Source: Hofstenia miamia
Lineage: Eukaryota; Xenacoelomorpha; Acoela
Reading direction: 5' to 3'
DNA: 64,000 nt
NCBI GenBank assembly: GCA_004352715.1
Contig: SCFE01000060.1
Location: 1,566,492-1,630,491 of the forward strand
The translations under genes were made by a program, and so were the position numbers. The notes beneath the pieces were generated by a model. That model was given only the letters and a program-made list of their open reading frames with translations. It did no database searches and was not told the DNA's origin. Below are positions 46,969 through 58,900 of this stretch, piece by piece; within the stretch, counting starts at the first letter, position 1; every line of letters begins with the position of its first letter.

Positions 46969-47361
46969 ACCATGTAAATTACTTGCTCCATCATTGTCTT
47001 ATATTGCCTTCCAAATAAGTCTAATGTTGGATTTGATGTCTTTTCTGTATATCTTTACTTGAGATTTCTTTAGATTAACATTTTGATTTGTAGTGTTGAG
47101 GATTGTTATTCTCCCTTTTCCATTTTTGACTGTGCACATCCTGGACAGCATTGATACTACTCTTGCTGTTAACGCCTTTATTATCATGTAGCATTATGTC
47201 AGCTGTTATTGCATCTTCTGTCTCTATTGTGTGCATCTTCCATTGATGCAGCTGTAGGTGAATGTCTTCCTGCAGTTCAAATGTGATCATTTTTACATTT
47301 CCCTTGTTCCTCTTTGATTTCAATTTCTTCCTTTCTAACTTTTGTAGTCCTATTCACATAA

Positions 47362-47754
47362 TTAATAACACATCCATTTTTTTGTCAAAAAGTCATCACC
47401 CAGTATGACCTTGTATGGCAACAGATTATTATGAGTGTCCACCACCACTAGCAATTGTTCAAATGTCGTATTTGCAATTCTCATCTGTACTGCATTTATT
47501 ATCCCTTTTGTGTCAATATATTCTTTTGATGCATTGATTAATTGTTTATTGCAACTATTCAAGTCCTTGCATTTAAAACCCAGCTTCATCACACACTTGT
47601 CTATGATTATTGATGTTGCTGCTTGAGTATCAATTGTTGCCTTCATCATTACTCCATTAATTGCTATCATTATTGTATTTATTGTGTCAAGATTTGTCTG
47701 GATCATTATCAATGCACAGTTTTTATGAGTCGGCACTCTGACTAGTTTTCCCAC
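47362..47754 (-). pseudogene. Gypsy aspartic protease
   Basis: A 130-residue open segment with ATIDTQAATSIIIDKCV, the retroviral-type active-site loop DTGA(S/D) with Gln replacing Gly, followed by VILGDDFLTKKWMCY, equivalent to the ILG(x)DFL block near the C-terminus. It would cleave the polyprotein. The D-T-Q change probably inactivates it; it may be decay or an old variant. Confidence 0.7.
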
Positions 47755-47799
47755 TCCTGGTCAGTTGGTGATGCTTCATCTATTTTTTTTTCTGATTCC

Positions 47800-47870
47800 A
47801 GCACGTCTTCATCATCATAATAGGTTTCTTGTGACCCTTCTGTCCACAGCCATAGCACTTGACATCTTTT
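47800..47870 (-). pseudogene. Gag zinc knuckle (partial CCHC)
   Basis: KCYGCGQKGHKK (minus strand, near 47831-47862) has the C-x2-C-x4-H part of a nucleocapsid zinc knuckle. The last Cys is out of place because of a small indel. It marks the gag C-terminus and RNA binding. Confidence 0.7.
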
Positions 47871-48276
47871 TCTCTCACCTTTCTCATTTTACCACCCTTC
47901 CCTTTGATCTTTATAATTTTTTCCAGTTTAGTGTCAGTGTAAGGTTACTTGGAGGACGTGGTTTAAGTTTGTTCCTCCATGTTGGCGTCTCTCTGTGCCA
48001 GGCGGCTTTTTCATAGATTCATGCATTGTTCTTGATCATTGCTTGTATGTCAACTGCTTTCTGGATCATTTTTTCTAACTTGTTGTCTATGTCACACTTT
48101 ATTTCAAACTGTGTTCTAATACTCTCTGGCATTCCTTTGCAGATATGCAAGAATAGGTTGTATTTTGAGTATCTATTTTCCCTTGAACTCAGCATTAGTA
48201 ACTGTTCAACTTGTTGGATGTTGTTTCATATGTCATTGGTTTTCTTCATTTTTGTTGTGTTTAAAATTATTTTATA

Positions 48277-49326
48277 CTAGTTCTTGAAACTTTTGTTTTT
48301 GTAATAATCTATGAAGTCACCTATGAGTAGTTCATAATTCCTTTTTGTTTCTGTGTCCAATAGTAGGTAGTGTTGAGAAGCTGTACCCATCAGGTATAAT
48401 GGAAGTCTTGCTGCTGCTGCTTGCTGGCTCACTTTTCTTTCTGCCATTGTGATTTTGAACATTTGCAACCACTTGACGAATGTCAAGTTGTATCCATCTA
48501 CACTCCCATTGAATTTGGGAAGTGCTGCTTTACAAGGTATGTTGTTGTTGGTTGTCTGTCATGGTAAGATTGAGTTTTTGTACTTGGGTTTATTATGATT
48601 TTTATTGTGTCTTTCTCTTGTAGTTGTGTGGTTACTGCCTTTGTAATTTCATTTATGATTTTCTGTTTCTCTGTGTCTATATCTTTGTCAAATTCCTTGT
48701 GTGTTATTCTTTTGTTGGCTGGCATGTGTGGTTCCTGCATTTCACTATCCTTTCTTGATCGGAATTTTATTTTGTGAGTCCATATGTTCCCTTGATTTTT
48801 TTTTCCATTAACTGTAGTAATCTCAATTTATCTTTTAATTGTTCAAGTTCTCCTGCTTGTAAATCATTGTTTTCTATCAACTGTCTGTTTTCTCTCTCCA
48901 GTTGCTGATTTCTTTCTAGCCACTGTTGATTCTGTTCTAAGAATCTTTTGTTGGACTCTGATAGTTGTTGTGTAAGAGTTTTAATCTCATTTTGAAATAG
49001 TTCACTCTGCTGATCTAGTCGCATTTCCATGGCTAATTTGATTTCATTTAGGATAATTTCACTCTGTTGCTCCATCTGCTTCAATTTATCTGTTAGCTGC
49101 TTGATCTCATTCCTCAAGAGTGCTTCATTTTCTTGGCTCATTTTTAACATGTTGATTATTTCTTGGGGGCTTGTCTCTGGGGGTGAGTTTAGATATTGTA
49201 ATTCGGTATCAGGGGATGAGTTTTTACCAGAATATGATGATGATCGTGTCTAGAGGTTACTGCCCTGGGTGCTGCTTTCTTTGTGCTGCCTTTTTTTCCT
49301 TTTGTCATATTTCTTCTTTGGTTCAT
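48277..49326 (-). pseudogene. Gypsy gag region with long coiled coil
   Basis: Segments 49150-48767, 48740-48498 and 48486-48277. The N-terminal part is a strong heptad-type coiled coil rich in Gln, Leu and Glu (ALLRNEIKQLTDKLKQMEQ; NQQLERENRQLIENNDL). The capsid-like part includes FVKWLQMFKITMAERKVS and LPLYLMGTASQHYL. A candidate ATG is at 49326, but a stop and a frame change separate it from the coiled coil. Gag would assemble the particle. A diverged fragment of the same coiled coil lies at 26740-27190. Confidence 0.7.
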
Positions 49327-49330
49327 AGTG

Positions 49331-49850
49331 GTGCCCCTTCTTGGTTACGATTCCGGGATCTTGTTGAAGTGCACTAGTTTAGGTTTAAGTAACTCTCTTT
49401 GTTGACTGTTTTACTTTTTATGTAGTTGTCCTGTTGCTTGACTTCCACTCTTACTCATAGATCCTGTCAAAGTGTGCAGATCATTCCACTGAATGTTTCT
49501 TTCAATCAAAAGAAATCCATATGGGTATACCCTTCCATATTAAGTAAAACTTAGGGTATATACTGGAGATTAGAGCAGCTGCATACATGGAATTGATTGA
49601 TTATGAAATCAAAAATATTAATAAATGCATGCTTTGAATATTAAAATCAAGAGGTTGATTGTAAAAAATTAATGAAAATGATAATTTTTGGGTGGCTTGA
49701 TATAAAAACCGGACCTATTTATGCTACTATCTTGCGATAAATCAATGAATTCCAAATAGAATGAAAACATTTGCTATCTTTGCATAATTCAAAAGATTAA
49801 AACTATATATATATATATATATAATTAAGCATTAAAACTTGATCATTCTC
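49331..49850. other. Junction of CpG-poor island and normal DNA
   Basis: CpG reappears here (ATTCGGTATC at 49201; ACGATTCCGGG at 49344). No LTR or primer-binding site was recognised. A short TA run lies at 49804-49822. Confidence 0.4.
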
Positions 49851-49854
49851 TAAA

Positions 49855-49991
49855 GGCCTGTCTTAAATACACAATTTAATCAGCCTGACTTTGTCGGGAA
49901 TTTATGGAATGTAAACTTGCTCTGTTTTAACTAAACAATTTAATTGGTTTGACTTAATTGGGTCAATTAAATCATGTAGTTAAGACAGGCC
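49855..49991. mobile_element. 137-bp MITE with TAAA target duplication
   Basis: Perfect 12-bp inverted ends GGCCTGTCTTAA and TTAAGACAGGCC, with inner similarity continuing (TACACAATTTAAT against TACATGATTTAAT). TAAA precedes (49851-49854) and follows (49992-49995) as a likely 4-bp target duplication. Non-coding; the superfamily is not assigned. Confidence 0.7.
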
Positions 49992-49995
49992 TAAA

Positions 49996-52900
49996 GAAAT
50001 TTAGCACAAGAATTAGAAACCAGAAGAACAAATCTTGAACAATTAGGTTAGCTCAATCTTTAATAGAATCAAATTGGAACAGTTACAATATACACAATCT
50101 AAACATAATTATGTTTCCTAAAAAATGAAACATTAATTAAAATATTCCTGCAACAAAATTTTTACAAACTTTTTGTTCAGTAGCATGCGTGTAAGCAAGG
50201 CAAGCAGTGCTTGCCCAATAATTTGTAATAATTGAATTTCATTCATATTTGCATGAATTTATATCTATACAAATCAAGTATATGCTAAACATATTAGTAT
50301 TCCTTGATAAAAATGTACAAATCGTAAATTAGTAAAACAACATTTAAGAATCAGTAATAATATGAATTGAATTAGGAAATAATCAATTACAATTAGTTTA
50401 AAAAATCATTGAATGATTGCGCCACAGCAAGCAAATACTTTAATGCTGTACCTACGCTTGCTCAAAATTATATCCATTTTTCTTCAACTTATCTCATGAA
50501 GACTTAGCTAGTAAAGCAAGCAGTCTGCTCATTGCTTCACATTGAACTATTTCGGTTGTAAATCTATGGTTAGACTAGGTAATTGATGGCAAGAAAATTT
50601 AGGAAACACGTCACATCACTAATTATCTTGGTGGTTAGATGGGCGATTTTACTAAAATGTGACAGATCACACGTGACCAATCTCATAGTCTAACCGCAGT
50701 CGTAGAAGAGCCTTGCAAAATATTTTAGTTCAATACAATAACCCAAAAGTAAAGTAAACAAGATATTTATTATTTCAATCAATCAGAAACATTTTTACAT
50801 TCAAGCAGTACCAAAAACAGAAATATATTTGAGCGAGGCTGCTTTCCTTTTTTACCTCACAGATTCCTTGTAAAATATTCTTAGAAATTGCCACATTGAA
50901 AATTCCGCGTAACTAAATAACCAAAATACTACCTGTTTGCAACGTAGCAAAATATCCAAAACGCCATATTTTTACCATGTAGCAAAATAGCCAAATTGCC
51001 ACCTATATTCACATAGCAAAATAATAAAAATACACCCTGGTTAGCACCTTATAGAATATATAGTGCACCAAAAAAATGTAATCAATAGCAATAGTGACAA
51101 TTATATCTTTCATAACTCAATGAAATTACATTAGTTAGCAGCAATACTAAAATGTGCACTTGTCTCAATCACATACAAATGAAATCTCTGTGGCTTAAAA
51201 AGATTTCTATGAACAAGCTTAAAATAATTTAATGCATAATATAACACTAATACCGCGTTTGCAATGGGAAATTCATCATATTGCACTACATTCAATTATC
51301 ATAGATTGTATAAAAAATTACCATTGTCAAATTGAAATGCTGATCATTGTGCAAATTAATTTAAATAATAACTTATTTAATATTTAAAATTGGCCTTACT
51401 TTATTTGCATGGCAATGAAAGAAGACGGGTTGATAGTTACTAATGAAATTCACAGCACATGAATTAGTACTTAGAGAAATAATGAAAAACTAATTTTCAA
51501 AAATTGCCTAAAATATATTGTAAATAAAATAATCAAAAATTTTTCACTAACCTGAATGTAGAAAACGTTCTGCAACTCTAGTGGGAATGAAGTAGTTACA
51601 ACATCTAAACAAAAACAAGTAATATTTTATATTAATGCAATTGATGTTTCAAACACAGTTTAAAACAGTGCACTGCGATTTGTTCCTCTCAATTTGCTGA
51701 CGATTTCAAAAAACTTCATATGGTTTGAAAAACGCAAAAGTACCCAAATTTTTAGTCAAACTTACATACCTGCAACAATAATTAATTAAGAAAACTGTCG
51801 ATTATTTAATTGTATTTAAGATAATGATAGACTTAGATTAGAACATCTTCCTTGCCTTGATCAAATTGAGACCCGAAACGGCTTGAATTTTGAAAGGATG
51901 ATTCAACTTATCTAAAAATGATGCAAATGATGCAAGTCGTTATTTTAAGAAATTGTGTTTGTTCACATCCATTCAGAATGCACCTATGAGTGATTGCTTA
52001 TGGAGAAACGTAAATGAGTTAGGAATTCTTGTATCCAAAGGGCTTTCCATATTTTTATGGTATTCACTAATTTTTTAAAGCCGCATTTCAAAGATTAAAT
52101 TTACATTTATAAGATTTATCGAAAAGAATTTCAATGCTCTTTGCTTAATTACAATGTTCCTCGCAAGGTGAAATTTGATATTTGCACAATATTGAGTAAA
52201 GGATTGATGCAAATCCCAGTATTAACTACACTAGTTCGGAAATTTGTTTCGCCCAGATTTATCGATATTCATAGTTATTGCAACTATGTAAGTCATTTAT
52301 GCAAATCCAACCAAGGAAATAGTACAAATCAGTTAAATATGTGAAAAGTAAACACTATTTTCAAAATATGCTCTGCATTAATGATGTAGTGGAAGCCCTG
52401 CATTAATAATGTAGTGGAAAGCTGTTAACTAATTGTATGGATAGTCAATTAACTGATTATATTAACAGATTTAAATACATTCTTTTTTTATTCTTCATAA
52501 AGTTGTAATTATGGTATAATAACGATGTACTTTATAAATTTACAATGTCAATGGAAATTGTAGAGCATATAATTTTTCAGCAAACAATGAAAAAAATATG
52601 ATATTACTAATTTTTGAGCTACTAATTATGCATATAACCCAGCTAGATCATGAAATATGTGGTGCATCAATTTATCACTAATTAAAATCTCACTTCTAGG
52701 GCTTCAAGCATTATTCCATTTTGTGAAAAATTTGTCAGTGTTATTTTTTATCTAAATATAAGCTTCAAAAAGTTACAGCTGAATTTGAAAACATTTAGTT
52801 CTTGGAAAACTGTAATATGCCAACTTTTTGATCATAAGTTAGCTTAGCTCTCTCTGAATTGAATTTTGCTCAATGACTAGGAAAGCTGGATTCCACATAC

Positions 52901-53084
52901 TCAAAAGCAAATTGACAAGTATAAAGTTTCTTCGTTCATAGAAATAAAATTAAAGTCATTAGCTCTTTTATAGATATATTTGGTTTTCTGTGTTTATTTG
53001 TGTATTCATGACTTATTGTCAACATGGCTCATGTTTTCAGCAGTTTTCTCTTTGTTAAGGTTGTTCACGATATTGTAGCATCCG
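49996..53084. other. Non-coding stretch with normal CpG
   Basis: No supported gene on either strand. A 21-bp word TGCATTAATGATGTAGTGGAA is repeated with one change at 52374-52394 and 52399-52419. Repeated (AC/AT)AGCAAAATA phrases near 50940-51030 (GTAGCAAAATATCC, GTAGCAAAATAGCC, ATAGCAAAATAATA) suggest an old short tandem array. Confidence 0.5.
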
Positions 53085-54180
53085 CTACCAAGCTCTAACT
53101 CACGTTGACTAATTGCTTATGAATGTAATGCTGTGTTAAGGGCGGGTAGGGATGTACTGTTACTAACTGCTTTATTCTATTAATACTTGTGGTTGACTTT
53201 ATTCTAACTATATCGTAATCGAACACTGTTTAGGTGTGGACAGAATGTAGCAGCTCTCCTGGTAGATGATCTTTCATAAGGCCTCCGGCCGACTTTGATC
53301 TTCAAACCTTCCAACAAGTAGTCATATTTGTCATCGATGGATTTCTCCCATAACCTCAGCTCAACGAAGTAACTGATATGTTCCCTATCCTAACTCAGTG
53401 CAACCCTAAAGGCTGGATGTAACTGACTTAAACTAAATTTGTATTGTGTAATTTGTTTTTGCAACCGGGCAGTGTCACTAGCTGCTTAATAAATATTCAT
53501 TTAGCCATTACTGAAAAATATTGGCTTTACTTAATTTAATTTAAATAATTAAATAGATAATTACTTGCAGATTCCTAGCCTACACTTAATTAGTAATACA
53601 TCCTCGGTCTCATTATCGGTCTATTTATAGGTTACCTACGTAGTCTAGTTAATATAAAATATAATAACCTATGATTGGTTATCCAACCATTTTCTCTGAG
53701 GTTTTTATTATTGCGTACATGTCAATGAAAAAATCGATAGTCAGCTAAACAGAGAAAAACTCCTAATCGCACCCCTAACATAAATGCAATTTCGTGGCTT
53801 GGATCAAGGACCCTCGAATTGCTCCTGATGTGTGCCCTCGCCACTACTAATGCATTGAACGTTTAGCTTGACATGATTTAATAATAAGCAAACTAAATTA
53901 AATCTAAAGATAAGATTTTCGAAGAATTTACTTCAATAGTTCTCCAAATGATTTCATGCTATTTATAGTTCCAGATCCAAAAGTACTTGTCGAATTTGAA
54001 ATTCAAATCTTCTGCCAAGATGGCTGAAAAATAATGGAAGCATTATTGCCCCCTTCGTTTTGCCAAATTGTTTCGACAAGTACTATTTGGTAAATGTTGT
54101 TTCTTAGTTGCATTGTACAAAATTAATGATGCTAAACTTAAATTGATTTTGATTTACAATTATTACTATTTTTAAACATA
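53085..54180. repeat. Dispersed repeat, copy 2 (CpG retained)
   Basis: Direct-orientation relative of 36815-37620, about 16.3 kb apart. CpGs are kept here. It includes a GGCC-TCC-GGCC hairpin at about 53280-53291, which in copy 1 is GGGC-ATCT-GCCC, so the stem survives although the bases differ. No ORF. Confidence 0.7.
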
Positions 54181-54270
54181 ATTGAATTCGATGTTAATCT
54201 TCTCTGACTAATCTCTTTTGTTTTGCAGCGTTAATTGTTGGATTATGCTACAATATTAGCATCATTTCCT

Positions 54271-54470
54271 CTATAAATTAACTGCCATTTCTTCATCACT
54301 GAAAGACTCTGGACTGTCTAGAGATGTCGTTTTCCTATTGCCTACTTTTAAGGACGTACTATTCTTCATTGTCGCTTTGACTTCTGTAGACGTTCGTCCA
54401 GATTGACATTGGAAAAATTTGAAATATATCATAAAATTACGTACTGCACATGTATAAGAACCAAATTGCA
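54271..54470 (-). other. Possible C-terminal exon
   Basis: The minus-strand frame ends STSLKVGNRKTTSLDSPESF, then SDEEMAVNL and a stop, a polar Ser/Thr-rich acidic tail like that of a real protein. A plausible 3' splice site (TTCTTATACATGTGCAG) lies just upstream near 54445-54461. The family and upstream exons were not found. Confidence 0.3.
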
Positions 54471-54546
54471 AAAGTTTATAGAGTTCAACACATAAGGAAT
54501 AATATGGAAATAACATACAATATAATATAAGAATATTGTAACACAA

Positions 54547-55227
54547 AGTATCATAAAGGGAAATAAATGCTGCCTTCTATATGAATTGCATTCAACAACT
54601 GATTATTGCATACTGAGCTCACTAAAATTAATCATTCATTTTTATGTTTAACTATCAAAATATTTAATATACATTCTGATAAAAACTTCAATGATTAAGA
54701 ATGGCTTTCACCTTGGGGTCAATTTTGACATCAACAGCTGTTTTAGGGATTGCAGGAATTCTCTAAGTTATCCCTATGTTTGCATGATATTCATTGTACC
54801 AAAAATAGTGGAACGTAGTAGAATATCAGAGTATTTGAATATTTGCTTAAAATTCCATTGGCATTGAAAGTAGCGTAAAGGTATGGACCCCGTCGGCTCT
54901 TCTAGTGTTAAGAAAGATATTAACAGAGGGTGAGTGAACAAGAAACACCAGAATATGATAGGACAAAAGACAACGCATGGAGAATACTGTAGGAAATACA
55001 GAAAACTGTGAAAGAGAAGAAAGTAACAAGTAGCCTAACAATACCGGACTTAAGAAGGAAGAAGAAGGAAAGATAATGACAGCACATGAACAAACAGGTT
55101 GGAGAAACTGTTCGAAGAAGCATGTAGACAAAAGAGGGAATAGGTGCAACTAGAAAGCAATAAATCATAAAGATAATGTCTTCTCGATGGGGATCTGCTT
55201 TAAAAGTTTTATCTACAATCAGATTAG
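54547..55227. other. Non-coding stretch with a solo TTAA-type terminus
   Basis: Near 54886-54910 the plus strand reads GTCGGCTCTTCTAGTGTTAA, the reverse complement of TTAACACTAGAAGAGCCGAC, resembling piggyBac-type ends like the one at 3317. No partner end was found. Overlapping shadow ORFs at 54847-55168 are not supported. Confidence 0.35.
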
Positions 55228-55235
55228 CAATAGAT

Positions 55236-55956
55236 CAAAGATGGAAGTGGGACAGATTTTTGTGAACTGCCCTGCCCCACCCCACAGAATTTGTGCCACG
55301 TGTTGAGAACTGCCCCACACTCCCCCGCGTTTTATATTCTACCGCCGTAAATGAGCCTACTCAAAAATTGTGGGCCAAACTACTTACTATATTTTATTGC
55401 CCCATATTTGTTCTATGACCGTTTTCATTACTTCTTAAAGGATACAGAATCATTTTTTAAAATCTCTACCATTAATACCAATAGGAATCTAATAACAAAC
55501 GTGATGCCAATGTATATTAATAACATTATTAATAGTAAAATGAAATTGAAATTTTAATTCTATAAAGCTTTTCATAAAGCTAATATTTTATGTAATACAT
55601 TTATGCAAAGACAATTTCACTTCTTTCACTGTAATGGAAAAGTCTATTAGATCAAAATCATCTTGCTGATATAATTTAATAGAATCAAATTTCACCAAGA
55701 GCTAAAAATGCATGGTAGTCAATTTTCTAATTGCAGCTAAATTTTCAAGCAAATCAAAATATTCTTAACGAGGAAGCTTTGATGTAAAAAATATTTTTGC
55801 AATCTCTAAAATTGGCAATCTCTTACTTCAATTTTCTTTAACTAAAGTTGTTCTTGCCCCATCGGTGCCCACTTTAGAAAAATCTTGCTCAATACCCGCC
55901 CAACCTGCACCGCCACACCTTGCCGTTTAGATCGACACACCCCACTTCCATCTCTG
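55236..55956. mobile_element. 721-bp non-autonomous hAT element
   Basis: Left end CAAAGATGGAAGTGGG, right end reverse-complemented CAGAGATGGAAGTGGG, both of the CA(A/G)AG type seen in hAT elements. Flanks CAATAGAT (55228-55235) and CAATGGAT (55957-55964) form an 8-bp target duplication with one mismatch, the size hAT makes. No transposase inside; a 68-codon ORF (55351-55557) is not hAT-like. Confidence 0.82.
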
Positions 55957-55964
55957 CAATGGAT

Positions 55965-58900
55965 ATGTAACACTCATGCTTTTCTAGGTCAGAAAAAATC
56001 ATAAAGAGCATTAAAATCACAGAACTTGCACATGTATTCCAGAGTCGTCCACCAGTAGCTTATTTTGGTAACATGGGGCATGATTTAACTCTTAAGCTTA
56101 TCATAAGTGATCTCCTGAATTTTAATGAGGTGAATGAGAATTTCGAGATTATGAGATAGTGCTTCCAAATTAGTTAGCGATAGGAGGTTGTCATTGAACG
56201 CACTGTAAGTGCTTGACGACAAAACAATGGTTGTCACAGAAGTGATTCCAATGTTTAGATGACTCAAATTGATATATTAGATTAAAAGTTTTCTTCAGAG
56301 CTTGTTACAATTATAAAAGAAAATTATCAATAAAATTTAAACAATATTTCTAAGCCTAATGTTGTTAAAAGCTTAAAAACACTTATAACTTTAGTTTCCT
56401 CACTAAGCTTTATTGAACATAAAAGACCTTCTTTTTTTGTCAAATCTAAAAATTATGTTCTTAAATTGTAGAAATAATATAATCACAAAAGTCCATTGGC
56501 TATGCATGACTAAATACAACAATCTAACCAGAGATTATCATAAATATGAAAAAAATGTATTTTGTATTTATCTAAAATTTCTGATGCTACTTACTTTTTT
56601 TGTAATTTTATTCTAGCTTATTGCCCAAATATTTTACTGTATGAATATTTTAAGAGATATCATTTGATTATATTAATATATTGACTCATTCGTTTAAGAT
56701 TATATTTTACATTTTAAGCTGGAATTTCAAAAAATCAATTTATAAAGTATTTTGAACAGGAATATCAGAAATGCAAAATTTACCATAGAAACAAGCTTCG
56801 ATGATATAATACAGATCTTATTCGTGTTTTGTAGAAAACATGATCTTACAGTTTTAGAAATTCTAGACAAATTAATTTTTACAATTACCATTATTGCCTG
56901 TTCCATCCATCTGACTTTAAGTATACTAATTAAATAAAGTGCCAAAAATTTTCACTTACGGTACTTATAGTAGTTTTGGAGGGGCAATTGTGCTTATTGA
57001 AACTATTCATAGCTTAATATCATTATTCTGACGGAAATTATTGAAACATTACAGTCATACGTTGTACATGCACATACATTTACTTGAATAAATTAGCATC
57101 AATATATATATATATATTGGTTTACTAGTCTTATGTTTTTAAAAATAAATTTGCTAAACTCTCGTTGTTCACACTTCAACTGCCTTTTCCAGCCACAACT
57201 TATTAAATTTTCTACATCATAACTTATATTGTGAAATAATTTTTTTGAGATTGCACAATAACCTGGTAAAAATATACTATGTAAATTTTGGGAATATATA
57301 TAGAATGGCAAAACTGTCACTTGATTTGTAATCTAATTACATTTGTTAATGGAATATTGATTTTCTGTGCTCTTCTTAGAAATCTTGAGCATGTTCTCTA
57401 CTGACCATTTTTTGAAATTTAAAGCCAATAAGAAATTATACTTTTTAGTAAATACAAGAAAAGTAAAATTCTTCAAATATATATTTCTTTAAACAACAAC
57501 CTCAATTCAGGTGTTAAATTTATGTAGTTATTTATAGGTTATTTTGATGCCTTATAATCACCTATTGAATTGATTTCCAAATTCTTCAATGACTTTTATA
57601 AAATTAATCTAAAAAAATTTTGAAGATTTGTTTTGATTGCATTATCCCCTCAATAGTAAGCTTTAATTATGAGTGTATGTGTGCAAAAAAAATAAATTCG
57701 CGCTGATTTTTTACAATCAAAGCCACAATAACTTTTATTCTAACCAAATTTTTCACCTCTTTACCAGTTTTTGTGAATAAATCCTATCAAGTGAAACTAA
57801 ACAAATCTAAGGCTCTGCAATATAATCTGTATTCAGCAACATTAGAAAATTTTAAATCTTAGCATATGGTACCTGACCCAGTCTATGAAATGTTATTTCA
57901 GATATGTTTTCAGCCTGGAATTAGTGTATTAGAATTCTAAATTTCAAAAGAAAAGAATAAGACCTTCTAAATTTTGTTTGTCATAATTCATCTTATTTAA
58001 TTTGTACTTTCTAAAGTTTTCAACTTGGCCTGGGCCGACACAGCCCCCTTATCCAATATCTGTGCCTGATTTGATTGGTGGCCAGGGCTAACTCAATTCT
58101 AGTTCTCGTGTATACATTATAATGTGAAAACTATTAATAACCAGTTTTATTCCTATTTTGCGGGTGTACGGTTTTCCCGCGGTTTCTTGACTTTTTTTAA
58201 GAACAAATTTGTTTTTATGGCCATTAATGCATAACACTCGTATCACAAAATTATAAGTGGAATCTTAAAATTATAATTTAATTAATTTTTTTTGTTCTAA
58301 AGGTATGTATTTATCCCCTACCGTTATGTACCCGACTTTGCTGACCACATGTATATTTAGCAAAACAAACTTGCTTCCAATGCTCATATAAAAGCCTTTC
58401 CAAATTACTTCAATTAGACAATATTTTGCTAAAAGAGAATAATTAAAGTCTTGACTGTAACGGCTTTGCTTGCAGTAAATCATCTGAAATAAAATTTCAA
58501 TTTTTCAGTACATGTGGAATAAATTATTTAAAATTTACGAATTAGACTTTTGGAAAAATACTACAACACACCCTGCCAGTGTCTGTTGTTGTTAGCTCTT
58601 GAACAAATATTCGCTTGGGAAGAGCGGAATGAATTTCCCCCCAAAAATTTTAATAATAAAAGTTACTTAACCTGACAAAGGAAATATAATTAATAATTTA
58701 GGAATTGTATGACATATGCCGTAGTTGCTAAAATGCAGTACAAAGCACCAACTCGTGCTTACATGAACAAGCTTTTTATATTTTTTCTTATTCAATTTCT
58801 TGCTACTGAAAATCATTTTCTAATTATTTCATGCAACTTTATAAGTTTTTTTAAATTTTTTAAGACGTAGGATAGAAACAATTTTTAAATGTTAAAATAG

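Larger units (their letters stand above)
31500..49250. other. CpG-depleted compositional island of about 18 kb
   Basis: By eye, 44001-46000 holds a single CG (44393-44394) and 31501-33500 holds two, whereas 50401-51000 holds about a dozen and 30850-31420 also has about a dozen. TG and CA are correspondingly common. The island contains the Gypsy element, an inverted repeat, a shared repeat copy and unidentified ORF remains. Loss of CpG by deamination of methylated C is the usual cause. Confidence 0.8.
43350..49330 (-). mobile_element. Ty3/Gypsy-type LTR retrotransposon, near full-length coding region, dead
   Basis: On the minus strand the order is gag (coiled coil, zinc knuckle), protease, reverse transcriptase, RNase H, integrase. 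RT before integrase defines the Gypsy (Metaviridae) order. All domains carry stops or frameshifts, and CpG is almost absent. No convincing pair of LTRs was found around it; arm B is the only candidate 3' LTR. Confidence 0.85.

Noticed and set aside
49331-50700. A 5' LTR for the Gypsy element
   Set aside because: Compared by eye with arm B and the 43.3-kb end, no convincing similarity or primer-binding site (TGG start) was found.
54847-55168. Overlapping Leu/Ser/Phe-rich ORFs that look like membrane proteins
   Set aside because: They are the reverse reading of a purine-rich stretch (AAGAAGGAAG...), which automatically gives hydrophobic and Ser-rich codons.
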